A DNA stretch of 8,126 nt from Patescibacteria group bacterium (lineage in GTDB: Bacteria > Patescibacteriota > Minisyncoccia > Moranbacterales > UBA1568). The stretch covers positions 1-8,126 of the forward strand of contig JAUPWI010000086.1 of assembly GCA_030916545.1 (NCBI GenBank). The letters run 5' to 3'. A program made the position numbers and the translations under genes. Under the pieces are notes generated by a model, which was not told where the DNA came from, did no database searches, and saw nothing but the letters and a program-made list of their open reading frames with translations. Positions 1 through 6,684 of the stretch are shown here, piece after piece; within the stretch, counting starts at the first letter, position 1; each line of letters opens with the position of its first letter.

Positions 1-936
1 GGCCGCATCAAGACTCCCGCTGGCGTTTCCGGCACCGACCAGGGTGTGGATCTCATCGATGAACAGGATGATGTCGGTACGAGCTTTCATCTCGGTCATG
101 ATGTCTTTCAGTCGGGTCTCAAACTCGCCGCGGAAGTTCGTACCCGCGACGACGAGTGCGAGGTCGAGCGAGAGGATGCGTTTGTCGAGCAGGGAAGGTG
201 GTACTGCTCCTCGGGCGATCCGACCGGCAAGCTCGGCGACGAGTGCCGTTTTGCCGACACCGGGTTCGCCGATCAGGAGGGGGTTGTTTTTGGTGCGACG
301 AGCAAGGACGGTGATGAGTCGATCGATTTCCGTTTCCCGTCCGACCAGGATGCCTGGGTCGCCTTGGTCCGTGATGTCGGTAGTGAACTGGTCAAGGCTC
401 GGCGTTTTCGAGTGCTTCTTTACGTGGGGTTTTTGGGAGAATCCCTCCGGGGTATCAAAAAGACCTGGGAGTTCGGGGAAGTGTTCGAAACGGAGATGAT
501 TCTCGAGAGAAGAAGTCGCCTTCGGGAGATCGATATCGAATGCGGTCGTAATGAGGTGTATATCCTCAGTCTCCGAATTCATGAGTGCCGAAACGATGTG
601 CTCGGTACCGACGTAAGGGAAGCCGCGGTTATGGGCGAGCTGGTACGCATTGCGGAGAATCGCCGATGTAGCAGGCGAGAGAAGGGGGACGAAGCGGACA
701 GGGAGACGCTCCGACTTCCTGTGCTTGAGACAGATCTTTCCGAGTCGTTCCTTTTCAAGACCGATGTTCTCGAGTAAAAAGCTGCCGAGACTTCCGTTTT
801 CGAGGAAGATGGCCAGGAGCAGATGTCGCGGTTCAATGGTCTTGCTTTTAGAATAAGCGGCTATATCACGCGATTCCTTGAGGGCGTGACGGGCATGCAG
901 GGAGAGTTTTTTGAGGAAGGGGACGCTGCCGGGCAT
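1..936 (-). CDS. clpC: ClpC-type AAA+ unfoldase, N-terminal part (cut by left window edge)
   Basis: ATP-dependent unfoldase/chaperone of the Clp/Hsp100 family; ClpC members normally feed unfolded substrates to the ClpP protease in the cytoplasm. 312 residues are visible and the frame runs off the left edge. Residues about 1-130 form the double Clp-N substrate/adaptor domain, with EPRHLLLAIF in the first half and TEHIVSALM in the second. After a linker of about 60 residues comes the family signature LDQFTTDIT, then the first AAA+ module: Walker A GEPGVGKT (223-230), pore-loop region GTNFRGEFE (265-273) and Walker B ILFIDEIH ending at 297. The pore-loop aromatic is Phe where many ClpCs have Tyr. 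The second AAA+ module and any ClpP-binding loop lie outside, so ClpC rather than ClpB is inferred from the linker and D1 wording. ATG at 936 is the only usual start after the in-frame stop at 1005-1003, and it lies downstream of a strong promoter. No Shine-Dalgarno precedes it. Confidence 0.9.
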   Translation of the reverse strand, partial: MPGSVPFLKKLSLHARHALKESRDIAAYSKSKTIEPRHLLLAIFLENGSLGSFLLENIGLEKERLGKICLKHRKSERLPVRFVPLLSPATSAILRNAYQLAHNRGFPYVGTEHIVSALMNSETEDIHLITTAFDIDLPKATSSLENHLRFEHFPELPGLFDTPEGFSQKPHVKKHSKTPSLDQFTTDITDQGDPGILVGRETEIDRLITVLARRTKNNPLLIGEPGVGKTALVAELAGRIARGAVPPSLLDKRILSLDLALVVAGTNFRGEFETRLKDIMTEMKARTDIILFIDEIHTLVGAGNASGSLDAA

Positions 937-970
937 AATGAGGAGGAGAGAGGAGGATGGATGATTTTGG
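937..970 (-). promoter_or_regulatory. Pyrimidine-rich clpC leader with two CCTCCT boxes
   Basis: The inferred 5' untranslated leader of clpC, read on the minus strand, has two copies of CCTCCT (955-950 and 946-941) directly before ATT-ATG. CCUCC is the anti-Shine-Dalgarno sequence itself, so this leader cannot recruit a ribosome by normal SD pairing and could instead pair with a purine-rich RNA. The start therefore probably relies on leaderless-like or unstructured initiation. The sequence is seen directly; the functional reading is inference. Confidence 0.45.
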
Positions 971-977
971 TAGGCGT

Positions 978-1006
978 ATTCTATTTTTTTGCGGGCACTC
1001 TGTCAA
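978..1006 (-). promoter_or_regulatory. Sigma-70 type promoter for clpC
   Basis: On the minus strand, a perfect -35 TTGACA (1006-1001) is followed by a 17-base spacer ending in a run of seven A, then -10 TAGAAT (983-978). Transcription would begin near 970, giving a leader of about 34 bases before the ATG at 936. This is the best match to a housekeeping promoter in the window. I see no CIRCE element, CtsR-like heptad repeat or HAIR element around it, so heat-shock control by those repressors is not supported. Confidence 0.82.
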
Positions 1007-1055
1007 TGAACGGAGGGGAAGGAGCGCGACACGGGATATCATGCATATGCGTGGG

Positions 1056-1084
1056 ATCGGATGATCGGAAAAGAATATCGGATG
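1056..1084 (+). repeat. Short repeats ATCGGATG / ATCGGA upstream of the pilM promoter
   Basis: ATCGGATG occurs at 1056-1063 and again at 1077-1084, 21 bases apart or about two helical turns, with a third ATCGGA at 1064-1069. They lie just upstream of the pilM -10 element in the divergent clpC/pilM region, where a transcription factor site would be expected. No regulator family is recognised, and short repeats like this can arise by chance. Confidence 0.3.
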
Positions 1085-1088
1085 CCGA

Positions 1089-1117
1089 TTTCGTATCTTG
1101 AAAGAATATGATAAAAT
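1089..1117 (+). promoter_or_regulatory. Probable promoter of the pil operon (extended -10)
   Basis: TGATAAAAT at 1109-1117 matches an extended -10 element (TGnTAAAAT). The hexamer 17 bases upstream, TTTCGT at 1089-1094, is a weak -35, as is usual for extended -10 promoters. TTGAAA at 1098-1103 is too close (8-base spacer) to act as its -35. Initiation near 1124 would leave a leader of about 23 bases before the pilM ATG at 1147 and would exclude the in-frame ATG at 1108, which overlaps the -10 region. Confidence 0.5.
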
Positions 1118-1146
1118 GGAAGGACGAGATACGAATCAGAAACACA

Positions 1147-2268
1147 ATGTCTTTTTTTGGGAATCCGCGTTTTTTGGGTATTGATTTCGGGACTGCCGCT
1201 TTGAAGGTGGTCGAGTTTGAGCTTGTCGGCGAGAAGCCGGTCCTCGTGAATTATGGAGTGGCCGATTTTTCTCATCTTGAAGAGGAGATCAAGGATGCCG
1301 CCTATACTTATGATGAGGCGGTGAGCCTGTACTTGCATGCTCTCCTGACCAAGATGCAGCCGAAGACCAACAAGGCCTATGTCGCTATGCCCGCGTATAC
1401 GGGATTGATCACGCTGGTTGAATTTCCGGAGCTGAATGAGGCGCAGATGAACGAGGCAGTGCAGTTCGAGGCGCATAAATATGTCCCCACCGCATCGCTT
1501 GATGACGTCGCGCTCTCCTGGGAGATCATCGGCAGGAGGAAGGGGAGCGAGGGGGACGTGGTGATGGAGGTGCTCTTGGTGGCCGCACTCAGGAAGGAAG
1601 TCGAGAGATATCAGGCGTACATTCAGCGCGAGTCTCTGGAGATGAGCTTGCTTGAGATAGAGACTTTCGCGATAGTGCGCGCCCTGCTTGAAAAAAGTCC
1701 CGGATCGGGCGCGAAGATCTTGATCGATATCGGGTCGCGCGCGACGAATATCATTCTCACGGATGATGGCGTGGTGAAGCTGAGTCGCAACATCGATACA
1801 GGGGGGAAGGATATGACCAGGACCCTGTCGGATACCATCGAGGTGGCTCGTTCCCGGGCAGAAGAGTTGAAAAAGAGCGGGAAGGATTTCCTGAATCAGC
1901 GTGAATCAGCCGTTGTCTTTCCTACTTTGCAGGTGGTAATCACGGAGACGAAGCGCGTCATCGCTTCTCACGAGGAAAAGCATCCTGAATCGAAAGTGAC
2001 GGAAATCATCCTGTCCGGAGGTTCGTCTCGTTTGGCCGGTATCGTGGAATATCTTTCATCGATATTCGAACTCCCGGTCAGCATCGGACATCCGTGGTCG
2101 AAGATCCAGGCGACAGAGAAGCAGCAGGTGATGATTCATGAGACGGACACTTCATTCGCGGTAGCGATCGGGCTGGCGTTGGGGGGCGCGGAGAGCGCTG
2201 TCAATTCCAGGAGACAGGGGCGGGGTTTCCTGGGAGGGATCGATGCTATGTTTCAGAAGAAAGTATAG
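1147..2268 (+). CDS. pilM: Type IV pilus assembly ATPase PilM (actin-like)
   Basis: Cytoplasmic actin/FtsA-fold protein that binds the N-terminal tail of PilN and anchors the alignment complex at the inner membrane. The product is 373 residues, normal for PilM. The phosphate-1 loop GIDFGT is at residues 11-16, matching the PilM pattern of a GID[FIL]G loop a few residues after the start. A second phosphate loop, ILIDIGSRATNIIL, and an adenosine motif, ILSGGSSRLAGI, follow in the C-terminal half. The C-terminus ends in a basic, glycine-rich tail (RRQGRGFLGG) after AVAIGLALGG. An in-frame ATG at 1108 would add 13 residues, but it overlaps the predicted -10 element and the added residues do not resemble PilM, so I chose 1147. 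No close Shine-Dalgarno is seen. First gene of the plus-strand operon; the next gene begins 53 bases downstream. Confidence 0.93.
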   Translation: MSFFGNPRFLGIDFGTAALKVVEFELVGEKPVLVNYGVADFSHLEEEIKDAAYTYDEAVSLYLHALLTKMQPKTNKAYVAMPAYTGLITLVEFPELNEAQMNEAVQFEAHKYVPTASLDDVALSWEIIGRRKGSEGDVVMEVLLVAALRKEVERYQAYIQRESLEMSLLEIETFAIVRALLEKSPGSGAKILIDIGSRATNIILTDDGVVKLSRNIDTGGKDMTRTLSDTIEVARSRAEELKKSGKDFLNQRESAVVFPTLQVVITETKRVIASHEEKHPESKVTEIILSGGSSRLAGIVEYLSSIFELPVSIGHPWSKIQATEKQQVMIHETDTSFAVAIGLALGGAESAVNSRRQGRGFLGGIDAMFQKKV

Positions 2269-2275
2269 TATACTT
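2261..2275. repeat. Perfect AT-rich palindrome across the pilM stop codon
   Basis: AAGTATA-G-TATACTT is a perfect inverted repeat with 7-base arms around one central base. It contains the pilM TAG stop (2266-2268). As RNA it allows only a 6-pair stem with a 3-base loop made mostly of A-U pairs, so it is not an intrinsic terminator. As DNA it has the form of a dimeric repressor site. It also includes TATACT (2269-2274), a good -10 hexamer but without a convincing -35. Confidence 0.4.
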
Positions 2276-2321
2276 AAAGTGAGTATATCGGAAGGAAAGT
2301 CATAAAATAAAACAGAAGCAT

Positions 2322-2876
2322 ATGCCAGGAGTGAATCTATCGCAATCTATCGCCGAGAAATCGTCGTATCAGGCGAAAAGTGGAGGGGAGAGTGGGCGCC
2401 TGGTCATCATCGGCCTGTTCCTGTTGACGCTGCTCGTCTGGGGTGGTGTCCGGGCCGGCATATTCTCCTATGACCGAAAGATCGCGGCGGTGCAACAGGA
2501 AATAGAGGAGAAAAAAGCGAGTTTTGGCGGACCGGTCATAAGCGATATCGCCGATGTGGATGCTCGTCTCACCCTGATCAATCAGAAGAAACCGGATCAG
2601 GTATATCCGAAAACCGTTTTGGCGGGACTTGAGACGACCATCTTGCCGGCGAACCGTCTGAGAAGTTTCGAATTCGATTTTGCGGAGAACAGGATAGAAA
2701 TCACCGGCGAGGCTCCCGGTTACAAGGAGGTGGCGCAGCAGCTGATGGCCTTCAAGACCTCCCCGCTTTTTTCCGATACTCTCATTTCGAATCTTGCCCG
2801 CGAAAAAGAGGAGGCGGAAGATGCTCTGTCCGTGGTCACTTTCGACATCACGACGGTGTGGAGTAAACAAAACTAA
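2322..2876 (+). CDS. pilN: Type IV pilus inner-membrane alignment protein PilN
   Basis: Bitopic inner-membrane protein that joins cytoplasmic PilM to the PilO/PilC assembly. The 184-residue length fits PilN. The N-terminus MPGVNLSQS contains the short V/I-N-L motif that inserts into PilM. A hydrophobic membrane segment covers about residues 27-48 (LVIIGLFLLTLLVWGGV), followed by a charged coiled-coil-like stretch (KIAAVQQEIEEKKA) and a small ferredoxin-like extracytoplasmic domain that includes ENRIEITGEAPGYKEVAQ, typical of PilN/GspL C-terminal folds. The start has no strong ribosome site; the gap from pilM is AT-rich. The next gene follows after only 15 bases, so co-expression with it is likely. 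Sequence identity in this family is low, and the call rests on the N-terminal motif, topology and gene order. Confidence 0.85.
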   Translation: MPGVNLSQSIAEKSSYQAKSGGESGRLVIIGLFLLTLLVWGGVRAGIFSYDRKIAAVQQEIEEKKASFGGPVISDIADVDARLTLINQKKPDQVYPKTVLAGLETTILPANRLRSFEFDFAENRIEITGEAPGYKEVAQQLMAFKTSPLFSDTLISNLAREKEEAEDALSVVTFDITTVWSKQN

Positions 2877-2891
2877 TAATTCGCAAGCCAT

Positions 2892-3743
2892 ATGAGTCTC
2901 AAGCTTCTCGCCATACCTTTTTTTGTCATCTGCACGCTCGTAATCGCCATCAGCTATGTCAAACCGGATGTTGTTCTCCTATTTGAGAAACACCGTCGCT
3001 TAGGGTACCTTCAGTCGCAGGCCGCTTCGCTGGATACGCTCGGTTCTAATATCAAGTCGATGCAGACCCAGATCGCAACCACCAGTTCCGATACCGGATC
3101 ACAGATGACGGATGCCGAGTTTTTGCGTCAGGTGTACTTTCCGGCAGCTTCCGATATCGAGAAGGGAATCGATCAATTGAATTTTCTGGCCGATCAGAGC
3201 GGGGTCATCGTGAGCGATGTGCAGGTAGAAGATTTCATCAAGAAGACGACTGACACCGTAGTCGCAGTGGCGGATTCCATGCAGACGAGCGCGGATCTTT
3301 TGATCGCCCAGTCTTCTGCCGGTACGGGAGTAGAGGAAGCCCCGGTTGCCATTCATCGGACGTATGTTCCGGATACGTTCATGCTGACCATCGAGACAGC
3401 CGGGTCCTACGAGGCGACGAAGGATTTTTATGCCCGTCTGATTCAGGCCAAGCGCTTCTTCTTCCCAAAAACTGTCGAGCTGGCGGACAAGAGAGAGGAT
3501 ATCGGTGCTCCGAGTGGGACAACAGGAGTAGATGATTCGACGGACATCCTTTTCTCGACCATGGAAATCGAATTCCTGCTGCTGCCGACTGTATCACTCG
3601 TATCCGCTGTTGGAGACGATGCTTTCGAGAAAGCGAAACTTGATTTCGAGACATTGGCCACGATCCGTCAAAACCAACAAGGCGTGACGCCGGAGCTGCC
3701 CGCGGCCAATCCTCTCGGAAAAACGAACCTGTTCGTCAAATAG
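2892..3743 (+). CDS. pilO: PilO-like type IV pilus alignment protein
   Basis: Likely partner of PilN in the inner-membrane alignment complex. One N-terminal membrane helix (about residues 5-24) is followed by a helical stretch with coiled-coil character (RRLGYLQSQAASLDTL, about 36-65). The outer domain has the PilO-type elements FLADQSGVIVSDVQVEDF and FMLTIETAGSYEATKDFYARLIQ, then FFPKTVEL, consistent with a ferredoxin-like fold. At 283 residues it is longer than the usual PilO of about 200. The extra length is a Thr/Ser/Ala/Val-rich insert around residues 118-150 and a C-terminal tail of about 50 residues ending PLGKTNLFVK. No Shine-Dalgarno is visible before the ATG. Position between pilN and pilB supports the call more strongly than sequence does. 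It could be described simply as a PilO-family hypothetical protein. Confidence 0.75.
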   Translation: MSLKLLAIPFFVICTLVIAISYVKPDVVLLFEKHRRLGYLQSQAASLDTLGSNIKSMQTQIATTSSDTGSQMTDAEFLRQVYFPAASDIEKGIDQLNFLADQSGVIVSDVQVEDFIKKTTDTVVAVADSMQTSADLLIAQSSAGTGVEEAPVAIHRTYVPDTFMLTIETAGSYEATKDFYARLIQAKRFFFPKTVELADKREDIGAPSGTTGVDDSTDILFSTMEIEFLLLPTVSLVSAVGDDAFEKAKLDFETLATIRQNQQGVTPELPAANPLGKTNLFVK

Positions 3744-3753
3744 ATCGGGTCAG

Positions 3754-3764
3754 TCCGACTAAAA
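3754..3764 (+). repeat. Intergenic repeat TCCGACTAAAA, copy 1 (pilO-pilB gap)
   Basis: This 11-base sequence occurs here and again, identically, at 6685-6695 in the pilT-pilC gap, each time 17-20 bases before a start codon. The sequence is seen directly. The role is unknown; TAAAAA could serve as a poor -10, but no -35 is present. Confidence 0.35.
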
Positions 3765-3780
3765 AATAGAGAGGGCATTT

Positions 3781-5427
3781 ATGGAGGAGGCCGAAACACA
3801 GATAACCGTTCCGAAAATCTCAGGGGCATCTTCCGGTGTCATTCCGGTGCTTTCTGAGTTTCCGAAACAGTTGGAGAAAAGAATCCTGGAGATTATTCCC
3901 GAGGCGACCGCCCGTAAGCATCGTCTGTTTTGTTTTGAGAAGAATGATACCGTTCTGCGTGTTGCTATGGTCGATCCGTCGGACTTCGATGCTATGAATA
4001 TGCTCCGCTTTCTCGCGGAAAAAGAATCGCTGAGTATCGAAATCTCTCAGACGACCGAAGCCATTTTCGGTGAAGTGATGAGGAATTACAGCGGGACCGA
4101 CAAGGCGCTGCAGAACGCCATCCTTTCCCTTAAAAAGGGGGCCGAGTTGGGCCTCGATCTGGAGGTGGAGAAAAAGAAGTCTATCCAGGGAGAGATATTT
4201 CAGGACGCACCGATTGCGAAATTGGTGGAGGTCATCGTTAAGCATGCGATCGATGGGAAGGCGAGCGATATTCATATCGAACCGATCGAGGGGAATTACC
4301 GTGTCCGGTTCCGAATTGACGGAATCCTCAAGTCGCAGCTGGTGTTTCCTCTCGAAGTTGGCCGAGCGGTAGTATCACGCATCAAGATTTTGTCGAATCT
4401 GAAAATCGATGAGAAGCGCAAACCGCAAGACGGACGTATCCATTTTGAAAGCGGCGGCCAGGCGGTCGATTTGCGCGTTTCCTCCCTGCCGGTCATGGAG
4501 GGGGAGAAGATCGTGATGCGCGTTTTGGATCGGGCCAACAATGTGAGCGACTTCGACGTATTGGGGCTTTTGGGACGGAATCGAACCGTTCTTCTGAGTA
4601 AGATCCGCGAACCGTTCGGCATCGTTCTCATCACTGGTCCGACCGGATCCGGAAAATCGACCACCCTCTATGCCTTTCTTCAGATCTTGAATCAGGAAGA
4701 GCGTAATATCGTGACGCTTGAGGATCCGGTGGAATATTTCATTGATGGCGTGAACCAGAGTCAGATCCGTCCGGAAATTGGCTACACGTTTTCCGCCGGT
4801 CTCCGCTCGATTCTCCGTCAGGATCCGAACATCATCATGGTCGGCGAAATTCGCGACAATGAGACGGCTGAACTCGCGATTCATGCTGCATTGACCGGGC
4901 ACCTCGTCCTCTCGACTCTGCATACCAATGATGCTATAGGGTCGGTGCCGCGTCTGGTCGATATGGGTGTCGAGCCTTTTCTCCTGGCATCCTCGTTGCA
5001 ATCGGTCGCCGCGCAGCGTCTGGTGCGGAAAATCTGCGAGAAGTGCAAGACGGAGATGAAGATTACCGACCCTCAGCGGAATCGTCTGGCACAGATGTAT
5101 CAGGAAATACCGCTTGCGGAGAAGAAGGCATATAAGCTGAAAGACAATCAGGAAATCAAGGTCTTCAAGGGTACGGGTTGTGATGATTGCGGAAGGACCG
5201 GACACAAGGGTCGTGTCGGGATATACGAGGTGTTTGAGATTACCGATCCGGTAAAAGCGATCATCACTGATCACAAGGCGAACGAACATGAGTTGCGCAA
5301 GGAATCGTTGAGTCAGGGTATGATCAGCATGAAGGAAGACGGTATCCTCAAGGTGCTACTCGGGCTGACGACGCTCGCCGAGGTCGAACGGGCGACCGAG
5401 GGGAAACTGTTGATCGACGAGGAATAA
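3781..5427 (+). CDS. pilB: Type IV pilus extension ATPase PilB (GspE/PulE family)
   Basis: Cytoplasmic hexameric ATPase that drives pilus extension by acting on PilC. The 548 residues are typical. Residues about 20-115 form the N-terminal GspE/MshE-type domain. The second N-domain carries the family motif ASDIHIEP and RFRIDG. Walker A GPTGSGKST is at 286-294, the Asp box includes TLEDPVEY, Walker B IIMVGEIRD is at 351-359, and the His box is LTGHLVLSTLHTNDA. The zinc-binding tetracysteine typical of PilB/GspE, and absent from PilT, is C419-x2-C422 with C467-x2-C470. GAGAGGG at 3769-3775, five bases before the ATG, is a moderate ribosome site, better than those of its neighbours. It follows pilO after 37 bases and is followed by a 157-base gap holding a hairpin and a new promoter. 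Confidence 0.96.
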   Translation: MEEAETQITVPKISGASSGVIPVLSEFPKQLEKRILEIIPEATARKHRLFCFEKNDTVLRVAMVDPSDFDAMNMLRFLAEKESLSIEISQTTEAIFGEVMRNYSGTDKALQNAILSLKKGAELGLDLEVEKKKSIQGEIFQDAPIAKLVEVIVKHAIDGKASDIHIEPIEGNYRVRFRIDGILKSQLVFPLEVGRAVVSRIKILSNLKIDEKRKPQDGRIHFESGGQAVDLRVSSLPVMEGEKIVMRVLDRANNVSDFDVLGLLGRNRTVLLSKIREPFGIVLITGPTGSGKSTTLYAFLQILNQEERNIVTLEDPVEYFIDGVNQSQIRPEIGYTFSAGLRSILRQDPNIIMVGEIRDNETAELAIHAALTGHLVLSTLHTNDAIGSVPRLVDMGVEPFLLASSLQSVAAQRLVRKICEKCKTEMKITDPQRNRLAQMYQEIPLAEKKAYKLKDNQEIKVFKGTGCDDCGRTGHKGRVGIYEVFEITDPVKAIITDHKANEHELRKESLSQGMISMKEDGILKVLLGLTTLAEVERATEGKLLIDEE

Positions 5428-5464
5428 CGGGTACCGGACCCGGTGTTACCCGTGTTCCGTCCGG
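5428..5464 (+). other. Overlapping inverted repeats after pilB
   Basis: Directly after the pilB stop, CGGGTA (5428-5433) can pair with TACCCG (5447-5452), with ACCG/CGGT nested inside. Alternatively CCGGAC (5434-5439) can pair with GTCCGG (5459-5464). The two stems share bases and exclude each other. No U-run follows either, so neither is a classical intrinsic terminator. It may cap or stabilise the pilB transcript end. The inverted repeats are seen; folding and role are inference. Confidence 0.4.
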
Positions 5465-5512
5465 AAACGAAAGTGGGGTGTCATTTTATTCATTACGCTC
5501 GGTAAGAAAACT

Positions 5513-5541
5513 TTGGTCCTATCGGCTTTTTCGGATATACT
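5513..5541 (+). promoter_or_regulatory. Probable sigma-70 promoter for pilT-pilC
   Basis: TTGGTC (5513-5518) and TATACT (5536-5541) are separated by exactly 17 bases, a good -35/-10 pair. Initiation near 5548 would give a leader of about 37 bases before the pilT ATG. This would let the retraction ATPase and PilC be expressed separately from the upstream pilM-pilB group. The leader starts with TATCGGAAG, a 9-mer also present in the pilM-pilN gap at 2286-2294. Confidence 0.6.
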
Positions 5542-5584
5542 ATCGGAAGAGGCTCTCAGATGAATCAATACAAAAACATATCTT

Positions 5585-6679
5585 ATGGAGACGAACTTAC
5601 ATGCGGACCAGCGGATCAAGAATCTTCTCTTCCTTGTCGGACAACAGAAAGCATCGGATCTTCATCTGGTCGTCGGACGCCATCCGACACTGCGTATCGA
5701 CGGCAAGCTTGTCCCGATCGTTCAGGAGAAGGTCTTGACCCCCGATGATACCAAGGCGTTGTCGCAGGCGATTCTGACCGAGGAGAAGCAGGAGGAGTTG
5801 TTGGCGAAAGGGCATACGGACTTCTCATACGCGTTCGAGGAACGAGCTCGTTTTCGGGTGAACGTCTTCTTTCAGAAGGGATATATCAGCGTCACGATGC
5901 GGTTCGTTATGGATCGGCTGCGGAGCCTCGAGGAGTTGAATGTTCCGACCGCACTGTACAATTACACCAAGTATTCGCAGGGGCTCGTCCTGGTGACCGG
6001 ACCGGTGGGACACGGCAAGTCGACCACCTTGGCGGCCATCATCGACTTTATCAATCACAATTTCGACAAACACATCCTGACTATCGAGGATCCAATTGAG
6101 TTCGTCTACAGTCAGGATCGGTGCATCGTCAACCAGCGCGAGATTGGTCGGGATGCGAAGAGTTTTCCTGAGGCGCTCCGGGCGGTGTTTCGTGAAGATG
6201 CGAACGTCGTGCTTCTGGGTGAGTTGCGTGATCTGGAAACCATCAGTACCGCCATGACGGCCGCGGAGACCGGACATCTCATCTTCGCGACGCTGCATAC
6301 CAACGACAGCTCGCAGACGATTGATCGTATCATCGATGTCTTCCCTGCCTATCAGCAGAATCAGATCCGGTCCCAGCTGGCGAGCGTGCTGCTCGGAGTC
6401 ATCTCCCAGCGCCTCTTGCCGCAGGTGGGCGGTGGACGGGTGCCGGCGGTCGAGATCATGTTCAAGAATCACGCGGTGGAGAATCTGATCCGTGAGAACA
6501 AAGTGCATCAGATCGACGGCGTCATCGAGACAAGTCTGAAGGAGGGGATGGTGTCGCTTGACCGTTCTCTCGCGGAGCTTGTTCGTCAGGGGCTGATTTC
6601 GGTTGAAGACGCCTTTTCGTATGCGAAAAATCAGGACTATCTCCAAATGATCATCGCCAAGATGGCCGAGAAGGGATGA
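5585..6679 (+). CDS. pilT: Type IV pilus retraction ATPase PilT
   Basis: Cytoplasmic hexameric ATPase that disassembles the pilus at its base, powering twitching, adhesion release and DNA uptake in organisms that use T4P. The 364 residues fit PilT, which is shorter than PilB and lacks the zinc tetracysteine. Family signatures in order are ASDLHL and RIDGKLVPI near the N-terminus, Walker A GPVGHGKST (139-147), TIEDPIEF, Walker B VVLLGELRD (208-216), AAETGHLIFATLHTND, then TIDRIIDVFP, and NLIRENK (300-306) in the place of the retraction motif A-I-R-E-G-K of classical PilT. Walker A has Val-Gly-His where PilB here has Thr-Gly-Ser, but the required GxxGxGKS is intact. No strong Shine-Dalgarno precedes the ATG. 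It ends in TGA, which argues against TGA recoding. pilC follows after 35 bases. Confidence 0.95.
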   Translation: METNLHADQRIKNLLFLVGQQKASDLHLVVGRHPTLRIDGKLVPIVQEKVLTPDDTKALSQAILTEEKQEELLAKGHTDFSYAFEERARFRVNVFFQKGYISVTMRFVMDRLRSLEELNVPTALYNYTKYSQGLVLVTGPVGHGKSTTLAAIIDFINHNFDKHILTIEDPIEFVYSQDRCIVNQREIGRDAKSFPEALRAVFREDANVVLLGELRDLETISTAMTAAETGHLIFATLHTNDSSQTIDRIIDVFPAYQQNQIRSQLASVLLGVISQRLLPQVGGGRVPAVEIMFKNHAVENLIRENKVHQIDGVIETSLKEGMVSLDRSLAELVRQGLISVEDAFSYAKNQDYLQMIIAKMAEKG

Positions 6680-6684
6680 TTCTT

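Noticed and set aside
46..777. Long plus-strand reading frame of 243 codons across the clpC region
   Set aside because: It is antisense to a clear ClpC with Clp-N, Walker A and Walker B motifs. Its own translation is charged, low-complexity and resembles no family.
971..1010. CIRCE or CtsR site in the clpC promoter, suggested by GAGTGC next to TTGACA
   Set aside because: There is no inverted TTAGCACTC partner and no CtsR heptad repeat; the six-base match alone is not meaningful.
957..1101. Strong AGGAGG before ATG on the plus strand at 951-963, opening small frames of 35 and 46 codons
   Set aside because: The purine tract is the complement of the clpC pyrimidine leader, and the frames run through the clpC promoter and the pil control region. 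Neither peptide looks protein-like.
1108..1146. Upstream in-frame ATG for pilM at 1108
   Set aside because: It overlaps the predicted -10 element, and the 13 extra residues do not match the PilM N-terminus, which starts shortly before the GIDFG loop.
4375..5289. 304-codon minus-strand frame inside pilB
   Set aside because: It is a shadow of pilB, whose motifs are complete from end to end; the antisense translation has no recognisable domain.
5428..5452. Intrinsic terminator after pilB
   Set aside because: The stem is plausible but no U-run follows it, so it was listed only as an inverted repeat.
5825..6646. 273-codon minus-strand frame inside pilT
   Set aside because: It is antisense to an intact PilT with all signatures, and arises from codon bias.
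6677..6679. TGA recoding (Gracilibacteria-type genetic code)
   Set aside because: pilT ends at this TGA at its normal length, and no in-frame TGA interrupts any gene in the window.
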